Part shown: positions 11,703 through 24,246 of the stretch, piece by piece
Layout of the letters: the number at the start of each line of letters is the position of its first letter
Position numbering within the stretch: position 1 is the stretch's first letter
DNA from: Adineta steineri
Lineage: Eukaryota; Rotifera; Eurotatoria; Adinetida; Adinetidae
Direction: 5' to 3'
Length of the DNA stretch: 64,000 nucleotides
Assembly (NCBI GenBank): GCA_905250115.1
Contig: CAJNOI010000046.1
Coordinates: 173,587 to 237,586, forward strand
The notes under the pieces: generated by a model
Seen by the model: the letters and a program-made list of their open reading frames with translations, nothing else
The model's database searches: none
Told to the model about the DNA's origin: nothing
Translations under genes and position numbers: made by a program

Positions 11703-13383
11703 CGTGTTCTATATATTGTTTGTCTATTCAGAAATTGACGTGTTCACCATTTCTACAGACAGTTGCCAAGCAAAACCTTTACAGTGATTTTCTTTTATTT
11801 CTTTTGAAACTATTGTCACTATCAGTCAATCATTTTTTTAATTAAAAATCACTGTCATATCTTTAGTTAAAAATTAAATAAATAATAACTAACACAAGTT
11901 TGTAATTCTTTCATTATTTATAGTAAAATAAACACTTGGATATCAATACTATTAATGAGAATAATATAAATAAACAGAAGGTAAGCATGATTTAATTATT
12001 AACCTGTTCAAGACCAAATTTTGAATGATCAATTTCTGTTGATAAAGAAAGTAAAAGCATACCTCTGATCAAAGAAAATAAAGATAGCAGAAAAGAGTAC
12101 GACTATCAAACGCAATTCATTATTTTTACATATGAATATGTGACGTTAATTAGTGTGAGATACACGAAGGCAATTTCTTCTATTTCAAATGAATAAAACC
12201 ATTTGGCAGGTTGAACATTCTTTTGAAGATCTTTGTTAATTATTTTTAGTGTTCCATTAAGCATATTCTCGTCTAGACGTAAAAAAACAACTTTCATTAG
12301 AAACAGATGTCTTCCTCTCTCAGTAGCTACATATACCTATGTTTATGTATTGTTGTTAATAACAAATTTCTTTCAATTAGACCTATCTTAACATTCACCT
12401 GATGCTTAAATAGCTAGCAAATTATGATCAATGTTTTTTTTGAGCAATTTCCTCAATTTCCACTAATCATGATAAAGGAAATAAGCATTTCCAGAACAGG
12501 GATTAATCAGCACGACAATCAGCAACATTAAGAAAAATCACTGTAAAATATTCAATATATTTACTCAAAAACAAATCATCAAGAGACATGAAATCACAAA
12601 ATATAAATGCTAATTACTACATAAAAGAGATAATGTCTTTTATTTACGAAATAAATGAAGAGGCGCAGATCATCTTAACCATGGAATATATATAATAATA
12701 AAAACAGAATATTTAAATTTTAAAAATCAATTTATGTGATTGATAGGCACACAATATTTCGGATATCATATTCATAAACTTTTATAAAAGGTAAAACTAT
12801 TTCAAATTCTTTCTATTAATTAAAATATATTCCTTGAGCAATATTTACATTGTCTTTCATCATTTAATTCCTTTAGTACACAATCATTGTATCGATAAGT
12901 TGTAATAGATATGATTTGACATCATAATCAATAAAAAGGAAAGAAAGAAAAGCAAACATAACTATCTATCATATGTCGATTTAAAGATTTTTTTTTGTCT
13001 TTGATCTTTCGACCAAACATTTTGATAAAATTTGTTATATTTCATTTAATACCATGTAATAATAGTTAAAATCTATAAGAATGTTATTCAATATATAAAT
13101 AACAAATTATTTATTGTATACTTATTATTCTTATCATTCATCTTTAATTTTTACTTTTACATATCTTATATTTATTAACGAAGAATTCAAGAATAATTTA
13201 TATATTGTTTAAGAATAGTAAGCGCTAGAAGCAATTCTGTAAATTAATATTAAACATGAACTCATCGAATAAAAAAAGAATAGTTATTTGTGTCTGTTGA
13301 TCTTTCTATTCTCTATTGAGTTCTATTTGAACATTTTCGATTGACATATAAAATGTACTCCGAAGATAAATACATAAAATACT
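11703..13383. other. Gene-poor AT-rich stretch
   Basis: No convincing gene. A possible orphan exon on the minus strand at about 12004-12060 reads MLLLSLSTEIDHSKFGLEQ before a GT, and a 63-codon frame lies at 12106-12297; neither links to neighbours. The remainder is A/T homopolymers and simple sequence. Confidence 0.4.
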
Positions 13384-13546
13384 TAGGCATGCTTTATTAC
13401 TTGTCTGAGTTTTTCTTTATCTTACTGCGGATCATAAGACATGCAAGTCACTAAGGATGCATAATAGTTGTAGATAATGATTCGTATGTCTTGTAATCCG
13501 CAGTAAAGTGTAAAAAAACAAAAAAACATGTAATAAAGCACCCCTA
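13384..13546. mobile_element. hAT-type MITE with 8-bp target duplication
   Basis: Ends TAGGCATGCTTTATTAC (left) and, inverted, TAGGGGTGCTTTATTAC (right), with further inner complementarity around ACTGCGGAT and AAGACATGC/AAGACATAC. The flanking 8-mers AAAATACT (13376-13383) and ATAATACT (13547-13554) match 7 of 8, the duplication length of hAT elements. Its first eight bases equal those of the 5.4-kb hAT element at 3759, so that element's transposase is a candidate for having moved it. Non-coding. Confidence 0.8.
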
Positions 13547-15079
13547 ATAATACTTCAATGTCAAAGTTCAACTTATTCGATTGTAATCAACTTTTTTTCT
13601 TATAGAATATTGCAAAAATGATAATATATCTTTGAAATAGGACAAAGTACTCAACATAAACAGATTTTATCAATTATAGTTATTATTTATCGCTTTATTT
13701 TTTTTTCTTCATATGAATATTGCTATTTCATTATCAATAGTGGTGAAAGAAAAAAGGATGGAAGCACGATATACCTTCTATCAATTTGCCATATATCGAC
13801 GAAACAAAAAAGGTTCTTTTTTTTCTTCTTATTAATGTAAACTTGTAAAATACAATTTCTTGTAGGATTTATTTGATAGAAATAAATTTTGTAGATAGCT
13901 GACTAATCAGTAGAGAAACGCAAAAATGCTTGATGGCCTGTGTGTTTGTTTGTTTTTCATTCTTTTCTCTTTTCATTTTACCTTATTTTTTATGCATTTG
14001 TATTGCAGTAGTTTTTTTTGTCATAGTAGATGAAGTAAGTTGTATGTACATAGGAGTTTCTGTTTACCAGAAATGAAAATTTTCAAAAAAAAAAGATTTT
14101 TTTCATGTGATTTAGAAGAAAAAAAGAAGTTTAATTCTCCTTACTCTATTCTAGTTTTATGACTGTATTTCGATCAGAAAAATATAATGTCAAATAATTA
14201 AAATAATATTTTTATCTTATAGATCATATTACGATCGATTAAATGGATTAACATTCTCAATAAAGTTTATCTATATAAAAGGTAAGCATTGGTTATGTAA
14301 AATTGTATCTGACGATAGTGAAGTTTTGATGTTCGGGATTTAAAAAATAAATGTCTAGAATTCTTTTATGTAATAGAAAACTTTGCAAGACAATACATCA
14401 CGTTTTTATTTGAATTCTTATTATTATTTTCTCTATAATCAGAAAGACTCGTGAGCACATGAAAAGGCAATAGAAAAAAACAAAATTTCCTTCTTAAAAA
14501 AAAATATTTACTTACAGACATTTTGAATCGGAGAAAATAATAGAATTTAGTTTCTCTTCATTATTCTATCTTTGAATGTCCTTCAACATTGTATTGAATT
14601 TTATAACTAAGAAAAGCAACATTTGTCAGGCCTTTTGTTATTGTCAATAGATCTGCGCATTATAAACATGTAGTATTTATTACATTAATTCAGTTAGTGC
14701 AATGGATGCAACTTAATCATAATTAATATTGGAAAAGAAAGCTTTAATAGATTTTTTTAACTTTATTTTTTTTTATCTAAAAATTAATATGTCTACTTAA
14801 ATATGAATCGAAGATTTTCAATATAGATATAAGAGTAGCATTCATATTTACTAAAAATAATACTTACGTATCTGTTAAATGTAGTAATCCTATAACTGTA
14901 AGATATCTTTTGAACGTCTAACAATCATATATTTTATAAATATTTGTTTAAGACTATAATTGTTTTCTTCCTTCTCTTTCCGACGAACATGTGTCACGCA
15001 AGTCAAATAGTATAATACCAGGTAGATTCATTTCACTAGAATAATGGATTGTATTCAAAGAGCAGAATGAGATAGAAAT
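13547..15079. other. Gene-poor AT-rich stretch
   Basis: No gene, RNA gene or structured repeat recognised; long A/T homopolymers and Ile/Lys/Phe-rich chance frames only. Confidence 0.4.
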
Positions 15080-15714
15080 CAAGGTTCCGAATAGAATTTA
15101 GAAGAAAAATGTTTCGGTATACTTTGTTTAACCTAACAAACTGTTTCTGTACACTATGTTTTTGAAAGCAGAGTGTACCAAAGTGTATAAATTGAATTTA
15201 ATTATAATTTTGAAATATAGAAAGTGTTCATATTTTTTGTTAATGAAGAATGTAAAACAAATGCATACTGAATAATACTAAATACACAATTAATACGCAC
15301 ACAATTATGTAATCTGACATGAATAGGAATATTTCGAGAAAAAAATAACATTAACATTAGTAACAAATCAATCAAAATTTTTATATTCACTATCAATTTC
15401 GTCTTCTTTTTCTTGATGATGCATATCTATATCATCATCACAAAACCATATTGAATTAACTTTTATACTAAGTTTAATTCTACAATAATCGCATAACCAT
15501 CTTGAACAACTCTCATCAAAATCAATCCATTTAAATTTAAACAGAAAAGAAATCAATTTATGGCTTAAAGAAGACAAAGTGTTAATTTTGTTCGCAGAGT
15601 GTACCGTGTACATTTTATTTTCACTAGCAACGTGTAAGACAGCGTGTATTTCAAAAGTCGCAAGTGTTTCACCTATTTTTCTTCTACTGTGTACACTTAC
15701 CATTCGGAACCCTG
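15080..15714. mobile_element. Non-autonomous hAT element, 635 bp, perfect 8-bp target duplication
   Basis: Left end CAAGGTTCCGAAT and inverted right end CAGGGTTCCGAAT match 12 of 13, with TAGAAGAAAAAT conserved further in on both sides. Direct repeats ATAGAAAT lie at 15072-15079 and 15715-15722 with no mismatch. CAGGG ends plus 8-bp duplications are typical of hAT elements. GCAGAGTGTACC also occurs twice in direct orientation inside. A 122-codon frame on the minus strand (15368-15736) runs out through the right end and uses no ATG at its start; it is probably not a gene. Confidence 0.85.
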
Positions 15715-16614
15715 ATAGAAATAACGTGAAATTCAATCTTATATACGCATATCAAAACAATTTAAATATAAAGCAGTGTAAGACCGTGAACCATGTTCTT
15801 ATAGAAAAACGACTATTTCATGAATATGAAATATAGAAAGATCAATGTAAATTTATAAAAACACGTGTACTAATATTATTGTAATTGTTTCAGTTTTAAT
15901 AAACATATACTATTCTTGTACGACGCAGTAATCAAAAATGAATTGTTCGTTTCTCGTCAGAAACATGTTTTGAATGCATCGATTTTAAGAGAAATTCTCG
16001 AGGATCTACTTAGTCAATAGAAATATCTTTTTTTTATTCAGGTAAGTCTCCGATATTTTTCTTTCCCGAATAACTAAAAAATAATATTTTTATAGAATCA
16101 ATATAGGTGAAACAATCGAGTAATTAGCGTTTCATCTTTACATCTTGATATATTTTCTTTTCTTGTCAATATATATTTTGCGAAATTTAAAAACTAAAGA
16201 TGATACAGATGTTAGATAAAAATTAATAACTACCTATACTATTTAATATACTTATCATATGTGATTAAATATTTACTTCTCTTATCTGGCAAATATGAGA
16301 TTAACATGCGTCTGTTGTGATTATTCAATATTGCCGTATTTCTAATCTAGCTGAATTGAAATAGATTTCATTACACTTCGTATAGGAGAAGTTTTGTAGA
16401 AGAAGAAGTCAAAATATAATCGTGCACTCACTAGGTTCGGATAAAAGGTTATTTTGTATATGTACACTTTAGAAAAGAGAATGAGAAACGAATAGTTTTA
16501 ATCGTCAATTATTTTTAAGTATATCATCCATGTATAAAATACATTTCTAAAAATTCTACCAATGTCTTATGAAAGATACACCTGACGAGGGAATCTCACC
16601 AACTGATACACTCC
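15715..16614. other. Gene-poor AT-rich stretch
   Basis: Nothing recognisable as coding or structured. Confidence 0.4.
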
Positions 16615-17344
16615 GTTTGAGTTCATACATTACTTATAGGTAGGGTTCATAGTGCAGATAAAAGCCATAAAGGATTCATCTCCATGCTGCTTTTTTGCAG
16701 AGAAACAAGCGCAGCAAGTTTCTGTTAAGTTCTCTTCACCTTGCTGCTATCTAGTAAATTCTTTCCACTTCAGTATTCTTGTAAACATATATCCGTCGCT
16801 TGAAACAGCAAACATTTCATACAAGTAATAGAATAATATTTCTTTTTGAGTAACTATTAATTAGTAATCATCTATCATTACAAAGTTAATACATAATCAT
16901 TTATATTTATCAAGAATGTAAATGATTAATCTTCATAATGTGTCAAAAGTATTATCTAACGTGACATCAAATAAAGTATTCCGTATCAACTAGAACTGTA
17001 CTTCACTATTTTACTGGAACTATCATTACCACTAGAATAATTAATCATTTTCTTAATTGTTTATTTCGCTTTCGTTTGCTGTATGTTCCAGTTTCTTCTC
17101 GTTAAGTAGAGAAACTAACCAATAATCTTCTATTTTTTCCGTAATAAGTAACTATGAGCAAGACCAGTTAAAAAGAGTTCGCGAAAACATTCTTTTATTG
17201 AGATGTCAAAAAACAATTTTTTCAATAGAAACACAGAAACTTGCTGCGCTTGTTTCTCTGCAAAAAAGCAGCATGGGGATAAATCCTTTTAGGATTTTTA
17301 TCTACACAATGCACCCTACCTATGAGCAAAATATGAACTCAAAC
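16615..17344. mobile_element. Inverted-repeat element, ~730 bp with ~110-bp arms
   Basis: The left arm (about 16615-16725) and right arm (about 17225-17344, inverted) share TTTGAGTTCATA, TAGGTAGGGT, a middle with AGATAAAA, and a near-perfect block running from CATGCTGCTTTTTTGCAGAG to CAAGTTTCTGT. The roughly 500-bp interior is AT-rich and non-coding. I could not find a convincing target-site duplication, so the exact ends and superfamily are open. Confidence 0.7.
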
Positions 17345-18841
17345 CCTTATGAGTTTAGTTGACGAAGTATGAATAACATTATTATAAAATATCTCATCTT
17401 TCAGCTATGCATACAATAATCTAAAAGATGTATTAACCATTTTTTGATACATTCTTCTATAGGAACAGAGCAGCTTTTTTTCTCTATTTCTTTCCTATGA
17501 CATTTTGATTGATACAAATAGTAGAATTATTGATTATATATACTTCTAAAAGCATTGCTATATCTTATTCATTTCATGTTCAGTATTCATTCAAGCTGAA
17601 ATTATAGAAAAAAAACAGAATGATTTACTTTATATGAGGAATATAATTCGTTTTATTCTTTTCAGATCACACTGTAAAAGCATGTAAAAACGTTCATTTT
17701 TGTTTTTTTCTGATATTTTCACAAGCTTCAATTTTTTATTATTAGCGAATTACAGGTCAAACCCAGTCATACATATCATTGTAGAGAATTTCAAGTGCTG
17801 TTTTTTGAATAGACTACCTAAGGTGACTTTTAGAAAATATTACTTCAACGTACAGGCTCAGACGATTTTAATGGGAGTGTTCACATAGAAGCTGACGAGT
17901 TCTATTTAATCATGCGAAAGTATTAAAAAAACAGTAATTTGTCAGATTTTTGAATCATTGACATTTCGCTGAGAGAGGAAGACTTAAGTATTTTGATTAA
18001 ATGTGAAAGTTTATTTGGATAAACGAAATCCTGGTATTTTTACCTATAGTAGAATATTTTAAGCAATACTCTCTTGTTTCTCTTCTTTTTGTTTTTATTA
18101 GAAAGATCGATCATCTATTTAACATAATTAAACGATACAAATATAGACGTAGAATTATGTATCTTTTTTTGACTATTAATCATTTACTTGGGAAATATTG
18201 AATAAATTACTTACGATTGTTTCACTTTTTAAACAATAGTTTTACAGTAATTCCAAATATTTTTCGACAATTGTAATATATCGTCATTATTCATGATTTC
18301 AGTTTGTAAATTTTTATCTTCTAATAAACATAACTTTTTTTCTATAGGTTTCGCATACCAAACACATAATGATAGTACAATCCATTCCAAATACTTTTTA
18401 AAATGCATTTCTAATAGCATCTAAATCATTTGCAAGTAGTACTAGATTTTGTTCATTGATTTACAAGTTTAAATCACAGAGACCATCGTTTCTTATTTTA
18501 TTAATATCATCATGTTTATTACTGTATGTGAATATTGAAACGCATTTTGGTTGACTTCTAATCTTTTGCTTATTAAAAGCAGGCTCTTGTTTCATATCAC
18601 TGTCAGAAATATATTGCACCACGTACTGACATTAAATCGCCTGTCTAAATCGTATAATTGTTAAGGGGGACCTTTCCGTCACAAAATCTGACTTTTCGGA
18701 AAAAAGTCAATAATATTGTTTGTTTTAGTAAATACTTGGCTTCAATTTAAGTGAATTATAGCTCAGTTAAATATGAGTCCTTTTTTATATGATATCATAT
18801 AATTCGAAGTTTTAATTCTACACAATATCTTCTTTGTTGCA
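17345..18841. other. Gene-poor stretch upstream of the glycosyltransferase-like pair
   Basis: A minus-strand frame of 63 codons (18229-18420) has fairly balanced composition and could be an orphan exon; no family is recognised. TTGTTGCAG ending at 18842 is a good splice acceptor 32 nt before the next gene's start codon, so the next gene has either a 5' intron or a trans-splice site. Confidence 0.4.
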
Positions 18842-18874
18842 GATATTTAATGATACATTGTACATCATTAAATA

Positions 18875-20159
18875 ATGACGATATTAAATTATTCTTACAA
18901 TGACATGCCTTGCAAACATATAACAGTATATCGTACTTTTTTTATTGTTGGTTTGTTTTTTATCTCATACTTATTTATATATAAAATTGATATGAACTCT
19001 ACTGTTGCAATGGCTAATTATATTTTAACACCACTCACTAGCTATAATCGGAAGAATTTATTAATCACAACAACAACAACAACAACAATTATTACTACTG
19101 ATATGACCACTACTTCAAAAATTGTTGGTACAACTCAAGTTAATACTACAAATGATTTGAATACCGTTCAACAACCAAAAGAAGCATTTGTAACATTTAG
19201 TAATAATAATCCACACTATTTAGGTGTACTCAATGTTTTATTAGATTCTGTTCATGCTTTTTCAACAAGACCTATTATAGCTTTTGGAATTGATGTTGAT
19301 CTTCACATTAATCTCACAAAATATCCTCGTGTTATTAAAAGACAAATAAAACAAACTGATTGTGGACCGGTAACATACAGATTTTTTTTCACAGACAATA
19401 TATTACTATATTTTAGTCTGTCTTTTTTTGTAAAATACATGCTATTGTTAGTAGTAATCTCGATTATGGTGTTTTGATGGAAACTGATGATGTAGTGAAT
19501 TATAATGTTGATGTACTTTTTGATGTTCTTCATGTTTGGCCTTATGCATTACCATTATCTCCACGTCATCCAGATGATCCACAAAACTACGAATATTATA
19601 TGGGAGTATTTAATGTAACAAAACGTACGTTGCCATATATTCACGCTCATATTATTTGGAATTATCGAGCTCTACCATTTTTGACACATCTTCGATCACT
19701 TTTACGACAAGGCCATTTTGACGGATCAAATTTTGATGAAACTGCTGTGAATGTAATGCTGTGGAAAGCTGGCGCTAATCATACACTTTGTAAATATGGT
19801 AAGATATGAAAAAAATATTTAGTCACTTCTCTTTTCCGTTAGTTCAGTGAATCAGTTTAATAGAGATTGTGTTTATTTTAGATCCATTTTTCACTTACTC
19901 TGAAATTTATGAAAGATGGCCTAATGTTACAAATTGTTCACGGTATTGTCATACAGCATTTGTTACACTACATGGTAATAAAGAAGCAAATGTTTCATCT
20001 GCACTTCTCACTCGACTGAAAGCAAATATTGGTAAACCACCTATACAAACACTTGGTATGGGTGGTATGAAATATCTTAATGATACCAGTGCAACTTGTT
20101 GTTATCCTGATAGCAAACCTTCACCTCTTCATCCACTTTTATGTGAACATTATTTATAA
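18875..20159 (+). CDS. Type II membrane protein, glycosyltransferase-like, 3 exons
   Basis: Exons 18875-19369, 19417-19798 and 19882-20159 splice to 384 aa; the first intron is only 47 nt, and removing it restores collinearity with the neighbour at 20595. The protein has a short cytoplasmic N-terminus, one membrane anchor (about residues 22-38), a Thr-rich stem, then a lumenal domain: KEAFVTF, NVLLDSVHAFSTRP, an acidic METDD that could serve as a DxD-like metal/nucleotide-sugar site, DVLHVWPYALPL, NYRALPFL, ETAVNVMLWKAGANHTLCKYD, then Cys-rich ends CSRYCH and TCCYPDSKPSPLHPLLCEH. This layout suits a Golgi glycosyltransferase; the exact family and sugar are not known to me. It forms a tandem pair with the next gene. 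Confidence 0.75.
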
Positions 20160-20594
20160 GCTGATATATTGTTCCGATCAAAAGAATGCATTAGTATACA
20201 TTAAACATATTTATTCTGATATTTTTAAAGTTTTTTGTTTTTGAAAGATTTTCCATGTTCTAATAAAGAAATTTATTTTTGTTTATTTTTAACAAATAGT
20301 ATATTGAAATAGAAATGTTAAGCATCTACTCCAACTTATAAATATAAATCGTAAAACATAGTTTTCATCAAAGAACAAACAATTATAATAATCCATGGAA
20401 GTTTAAATGTTCTGAATATTTATTTCTATTCTTTCACTGTAAAAAGCAAAGAAAGGAATATTTATATTATTGTTCTTTAACATGCATTACCACGTGAATT
20501 CAACTTCGTAAATAATTCTTCAAATAAAAAAAAATACTATTTTGTACAGTGAAAGAAAAACATTCAGAATATTTCATTGGCTTGTAACAAACAA

Positions 20595-21632
20595 ATGTTC
20601 ATCAATCAATTTTATTTCGAAAAGAAATCATTTATCCTTCGACTTTTTGTAATATGTCTATTATCTCTTATAATTTACAAACAATGGATTATTTCTTACT
20701 CAAGTTATAAAGCATATTTTTTTCAAGAAGACAATGAACCTGTAGTTAATCGAACACATTATCCAAAAGAAGCTTTTGTTACTTTTACAACTTCACGAGT
20801 AGATTACATTGAACTATTGAATGTTCTACTTGATTCTGTACATTTATTTTCTACACGTTCAGTAATCATATTTTCAATTGATTTTGATTTAATTATTAAT
20901 CGTACACGACATCCACGTGTTACAATAGAACGTATATCACATAAACAATGTGGTCCAACAACATATGCATGTAAAATATTAGCAATGATTTCTAGTGAAG
21001 TCAATTATGGTGTACAACTTGAAGTTGATTCTGTTGTTAATTATAATATTGATTTACTTTTCGATATGCTTCATGTATGGCCATATGATCTTCCATTAGG
21101 ACCTAAACATCCAGATGATCCAGGAAACTATAAATTTGATATGGAAGATCATAAAGTAAAATATCGAACAATACCATATATACATGGAACATTTGTATGG
21201 ACTTATCGAGCTTATCCATTTCTTCGTCATCTTTTAAAACTAATGCAACGTGGAGCTTTTACGAATGCAAATTGTGATGAAACAGGAATGAATGTTATGT
21301 TATGGAAAGCTAAAGCTAATCATACTCTATGTAAATATGATCCATTTGGTTCAACCAATATCGAGAAATATGAACAATCACAAAGTGCACCTAAATGTTC
21401 ACCCTATTGTGATGGAGTTTATCTTATTTTTCATGGTCAAAAAGAAAGTTTTCTTTCCGAAAATATATTAGAACGATTGCGTACACTTGGTCCTAATCAA
21501 CCATTTGTTCAAACACCTCAAGGTTTAAAATGGTTTAATGATACAAATATTACATGTTGTCATCCATCAGCAACAAGACCATCACCATTGCATCCATTAT
21601 TATGTGAATATCATAAATATAATAAGACATAA
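20595..21632 (+). CDS. Type II membrane protein, glycosyltransferase-like, intronless paralogue
   Basis: A single 345-aa frame beginning at the ATG at 20595; an upstream in-frame TTG is not a credible eukaryotic start. Same architecture as the preceding gene: membrane anchor at about residues 16-32 (LRLFVICLLSLIIYKQW), KEAFVTF, NVLLDSVHLFSTRS, CGPTTYACKILAM, EVDSVVNYN, MLHVWPYDLPLGPKHPDDP, TYRAYPFLRHL, ETGMNVMLWKAKANHTLCKYDPF, and the Cys-rich tail ending HPLLCEY. It lacks both introns of its neighbour, so it could be a retrocopy or a gene-conversion product. A decayed copy lies at 9905. Function is inferred only from topology and the acidic EVD site. Confidence 0.75.
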   Translation: MFINQFYFEKKSFILRLFVICLLSLIIYKQWIISYSSYKAYFFQEDNEPVVNRTHYPKEAFVTFTTSRVDYIELLNVLLDSVHLFSTRSVIIFSIDFDLIINRTRHPRVTIERISHKQCGPTTYACKILAMISSEVNYGVQLEVDSVVNYNIDLLFDMLHVWPYDLPLGPKHPDDPGNYKFDMEDHKVKYRTIPYIHGTFVWTYRAYPFLRHLLKLMQRGAFTNANCDETGMNVMLWKAKANHTLCKYDPFGSTNIEKYEQSQSAPKCSPYCDGVYLIFHGQKESFLSENILERLRTLGPNQPFVQTPQGLKWFNDTNITCCHPSATRPSPLHPLLCEYHKYNKT

Positions 21633-21789
21633 TTATTTTCTTTTTTATTCTAATCTAATGTATTTACATAATTGATTATTAATTTGTAGAAACTATCATG
21701 CTATAGTTATAGTTTTTATTTTTATTTTTTTGATTTATTAAGTCAAACAAATTCAAAAAGGAAAAATTAAATTTGGTATTGTCAACAGA

Positions 21790-23744
21790 TTAAAGCAATG
21801 TTGCTAAAAATTGATATACAAATGAACCTATAATACCACAAAAACAGCCAGCAAATATAAACAATTGTAAAACAACAGCTGATGTAGCCGATAGATATGG
21901 TTCTACTGATCTAAAAAATTTAATAAAAAAAAACATACAGATAAAAAAAATCTTTTATTAATCCTACTTTGTTGTTAACATTTGTAACATTGAATTAAAA
22001 TATCCATGTGTAAATGCAAAAAACATGACAAGTCCCATAAAAATATGATCATCATGAATTAATACTGGTAAATTATTTCTTGAATATGGTTCAAAATTAA
22101 TAAAAAGAAATGTAAACAATACTGCTATTGCACGAACAAAAACGAAGAATAAAATCCATCGAGAATATGGCTAAATTATATCAAAAAATTAATGAAAAAT
22201 AATCAATAAATAATTTACTTTTTTTACACAACCTGCAAAAAGATTTCCGAGAAGATTAAATATTCCAAAATTAATTAGAACAACTGCATCAATAAATTGA
22301 AGATCTACACACTTTTCATTTATATATAGAAATACAATTGTTAATCTTACTAGGAAGAAGAAATGTTGGTGCTGCACTTTGTACTTGACTGAGAATACTC
22401 GGAAAAAGAGTGACTGTCGAAAAATAATGTAAAAATATAGATATACATTGAATCCAAATCTAGAAATTAATTAAAAAATCATAAAAATATCCAAAAGTTT
22501 TGCTCTATATACTTGTTTTAATACACTTCCATATGGTACTTGAAATAGACGTCCTTTTGTTGTATGTAATAAATCGATTTTTATTGATGTATGATAAAAT
22601 CGAAATAAACGCTATGAAAATAAATATTTTTAAAATGAAAAAATATTTTTTGTTTTATACTGTTCTACTAACCGAATAAGGAAAAGCAAAATAGGTATCG
22701 AAACAAACGAGTAACGTAATTATAGCAGAAACAAGAAAATAAATTGCAATAACTCTTGCATCATTTGAATCTAAGAAAATTATGCACATGTTATCAAGAA
22801 TTTCAAAGTAAAACTTACAATATTTAAATGCAACTCGACTACATATAGCAATCAATATTCCAAATGACTAAATATTGATTAAAAAAAACAAGCGGATTTT
22901 TAATAATTAATATTTATATTAGATTTCACACCTACTGTGCCTATAACAACTGCATTTACATATCGATCAGGAAAGTATGATACAATGCCTGAAATACTTG
23001 ACAAGTAAAGACCAATAAAAGCTAAAGATAAATTAAAAAGTAGAAGAAACAATCTATTCAATTATATATATTCATAATACCTCCAATAACTACAATATTG
23101 AGTATTGTCACACAAAGGAAGACACCTGAGGCTATAGAAAGAAAACAGATGTAATCAATAAATGAACAAAAAAAAACTCCTTACAATCACGAGCATCAAA
23201 TACAGCGAATAGCACCTGTAAAATGAACATAATAATAAGTACGACAATCGATGGTACAATACGTCGTTTTGTATCGCCACTATGATGAAAGAAAAATATT
23301 ATTGAAATTAATACTTTCTATTTTGTAATCAAAATATGTATATATATATTTACTGAAAACCAATAAATAAACCGATACCAGTAGTAACTAAAGCTGCAAG
23401 TATAGCAGCTAATGCACAAAAACTTAAAAAGTGTTGACGATAGATATCCGAATCATCACCAAGAAATTTGCAACAAATAAAATACTAGAAAGAAATAATA
23501 TTCATAACAAAATTTTGAAATAAATTACAAATTATTTACTTCGTAGCTATGAAATAATAGATTCCATGGTAGAAAACAACCAAGACCATGAATAATAAAT
23601 GATATGTATACTATAAAACATCTATATTTAAAGAAAACATTACATTTAATATTATATATATATATAAATATATTACCTGTCCTTAGGTACTCGATCAAAT
23701 GTATCAGAAGTAATAACAATCGTGTCAACTGGTTTACCATGCAT
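21790..23744 (-). CDS. Equilibrative nucleoside transporter (SLC29 family), multi-exon
   Basis: Membrane transporter for nucleosides or nucleobases, expected in plasma or lysosomal membrane. First exon 23677-23744 reads MHGKPVDTIV...FDRVPKDR; exon 2 (23540-23621) carries the family signature GLGCFLPWN in TM1. Later exons give CKFLGDDSDIYRQHFLSFC, GDTKRRIVPS, FNLSLAFIGLYLSSISGIVSYFPDRYVNAV, DARVIAIYFLVSAIITLLVCFDTYFAFPY, and a C-terminal TM ending in VYQFLATLL with TAA at 21790-21792. Around ten short exons are separated by introns of about 50 nt, and roughly eleven membrane segments are present, as in ENTs. The start at 23744 was chosen because its frame joins exon 2. I cannot tell which ENT subtype it is. 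Confidence 0.85.
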
Positions 23745-24213
23745 TATAATATGATCTTTATAATTTTATTCGTCATTCATTGTTTCGACAGAGAATTTTT
23801 TCTTATTTATGAAATTGATTAGAAAGAACTTGAGAATAAATTGTGTGTACTCTGTTGAATAACTATTACATGTAGAACGATAATTATAGTTGACTTCATT
23901 GTCGGACATACTATATGAGAAAAAATAATGAATAGAAGAACATAAATAACAGCATCGATTCATGCGTAAAAATAAAAGTCATTTTCTATGTTTTCTTCGT
24001 TCATGTGCTTGATGCTACATATAGATCTAAAGATGGCTATGTGTTCTCTTTTATCCGTTCTTTTTCCTTTCTTCTTTCTTTCTTTTTACTAGTTTCTTTA
24101 CATAAAGCTCTGGCATGCAAAAAAAACCGAGCAAATACTGGTAGTGCTTTTGTCTGTCTTGTGTCGTGTTCTGTTTCCAATGACCTTCGTCAAATATCGA
24201 GATAATTGCAAAG

Positions 24214-24246
<33 letters not shown>

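Noticed and set aside
15368-15736. 122-codon minus-strand frame with a Cys pair (LCDYC)
   Set aside because: It crosses the end of the 635-bp mobile element and the longest version begins at a non-ATG codon; no family recognised.
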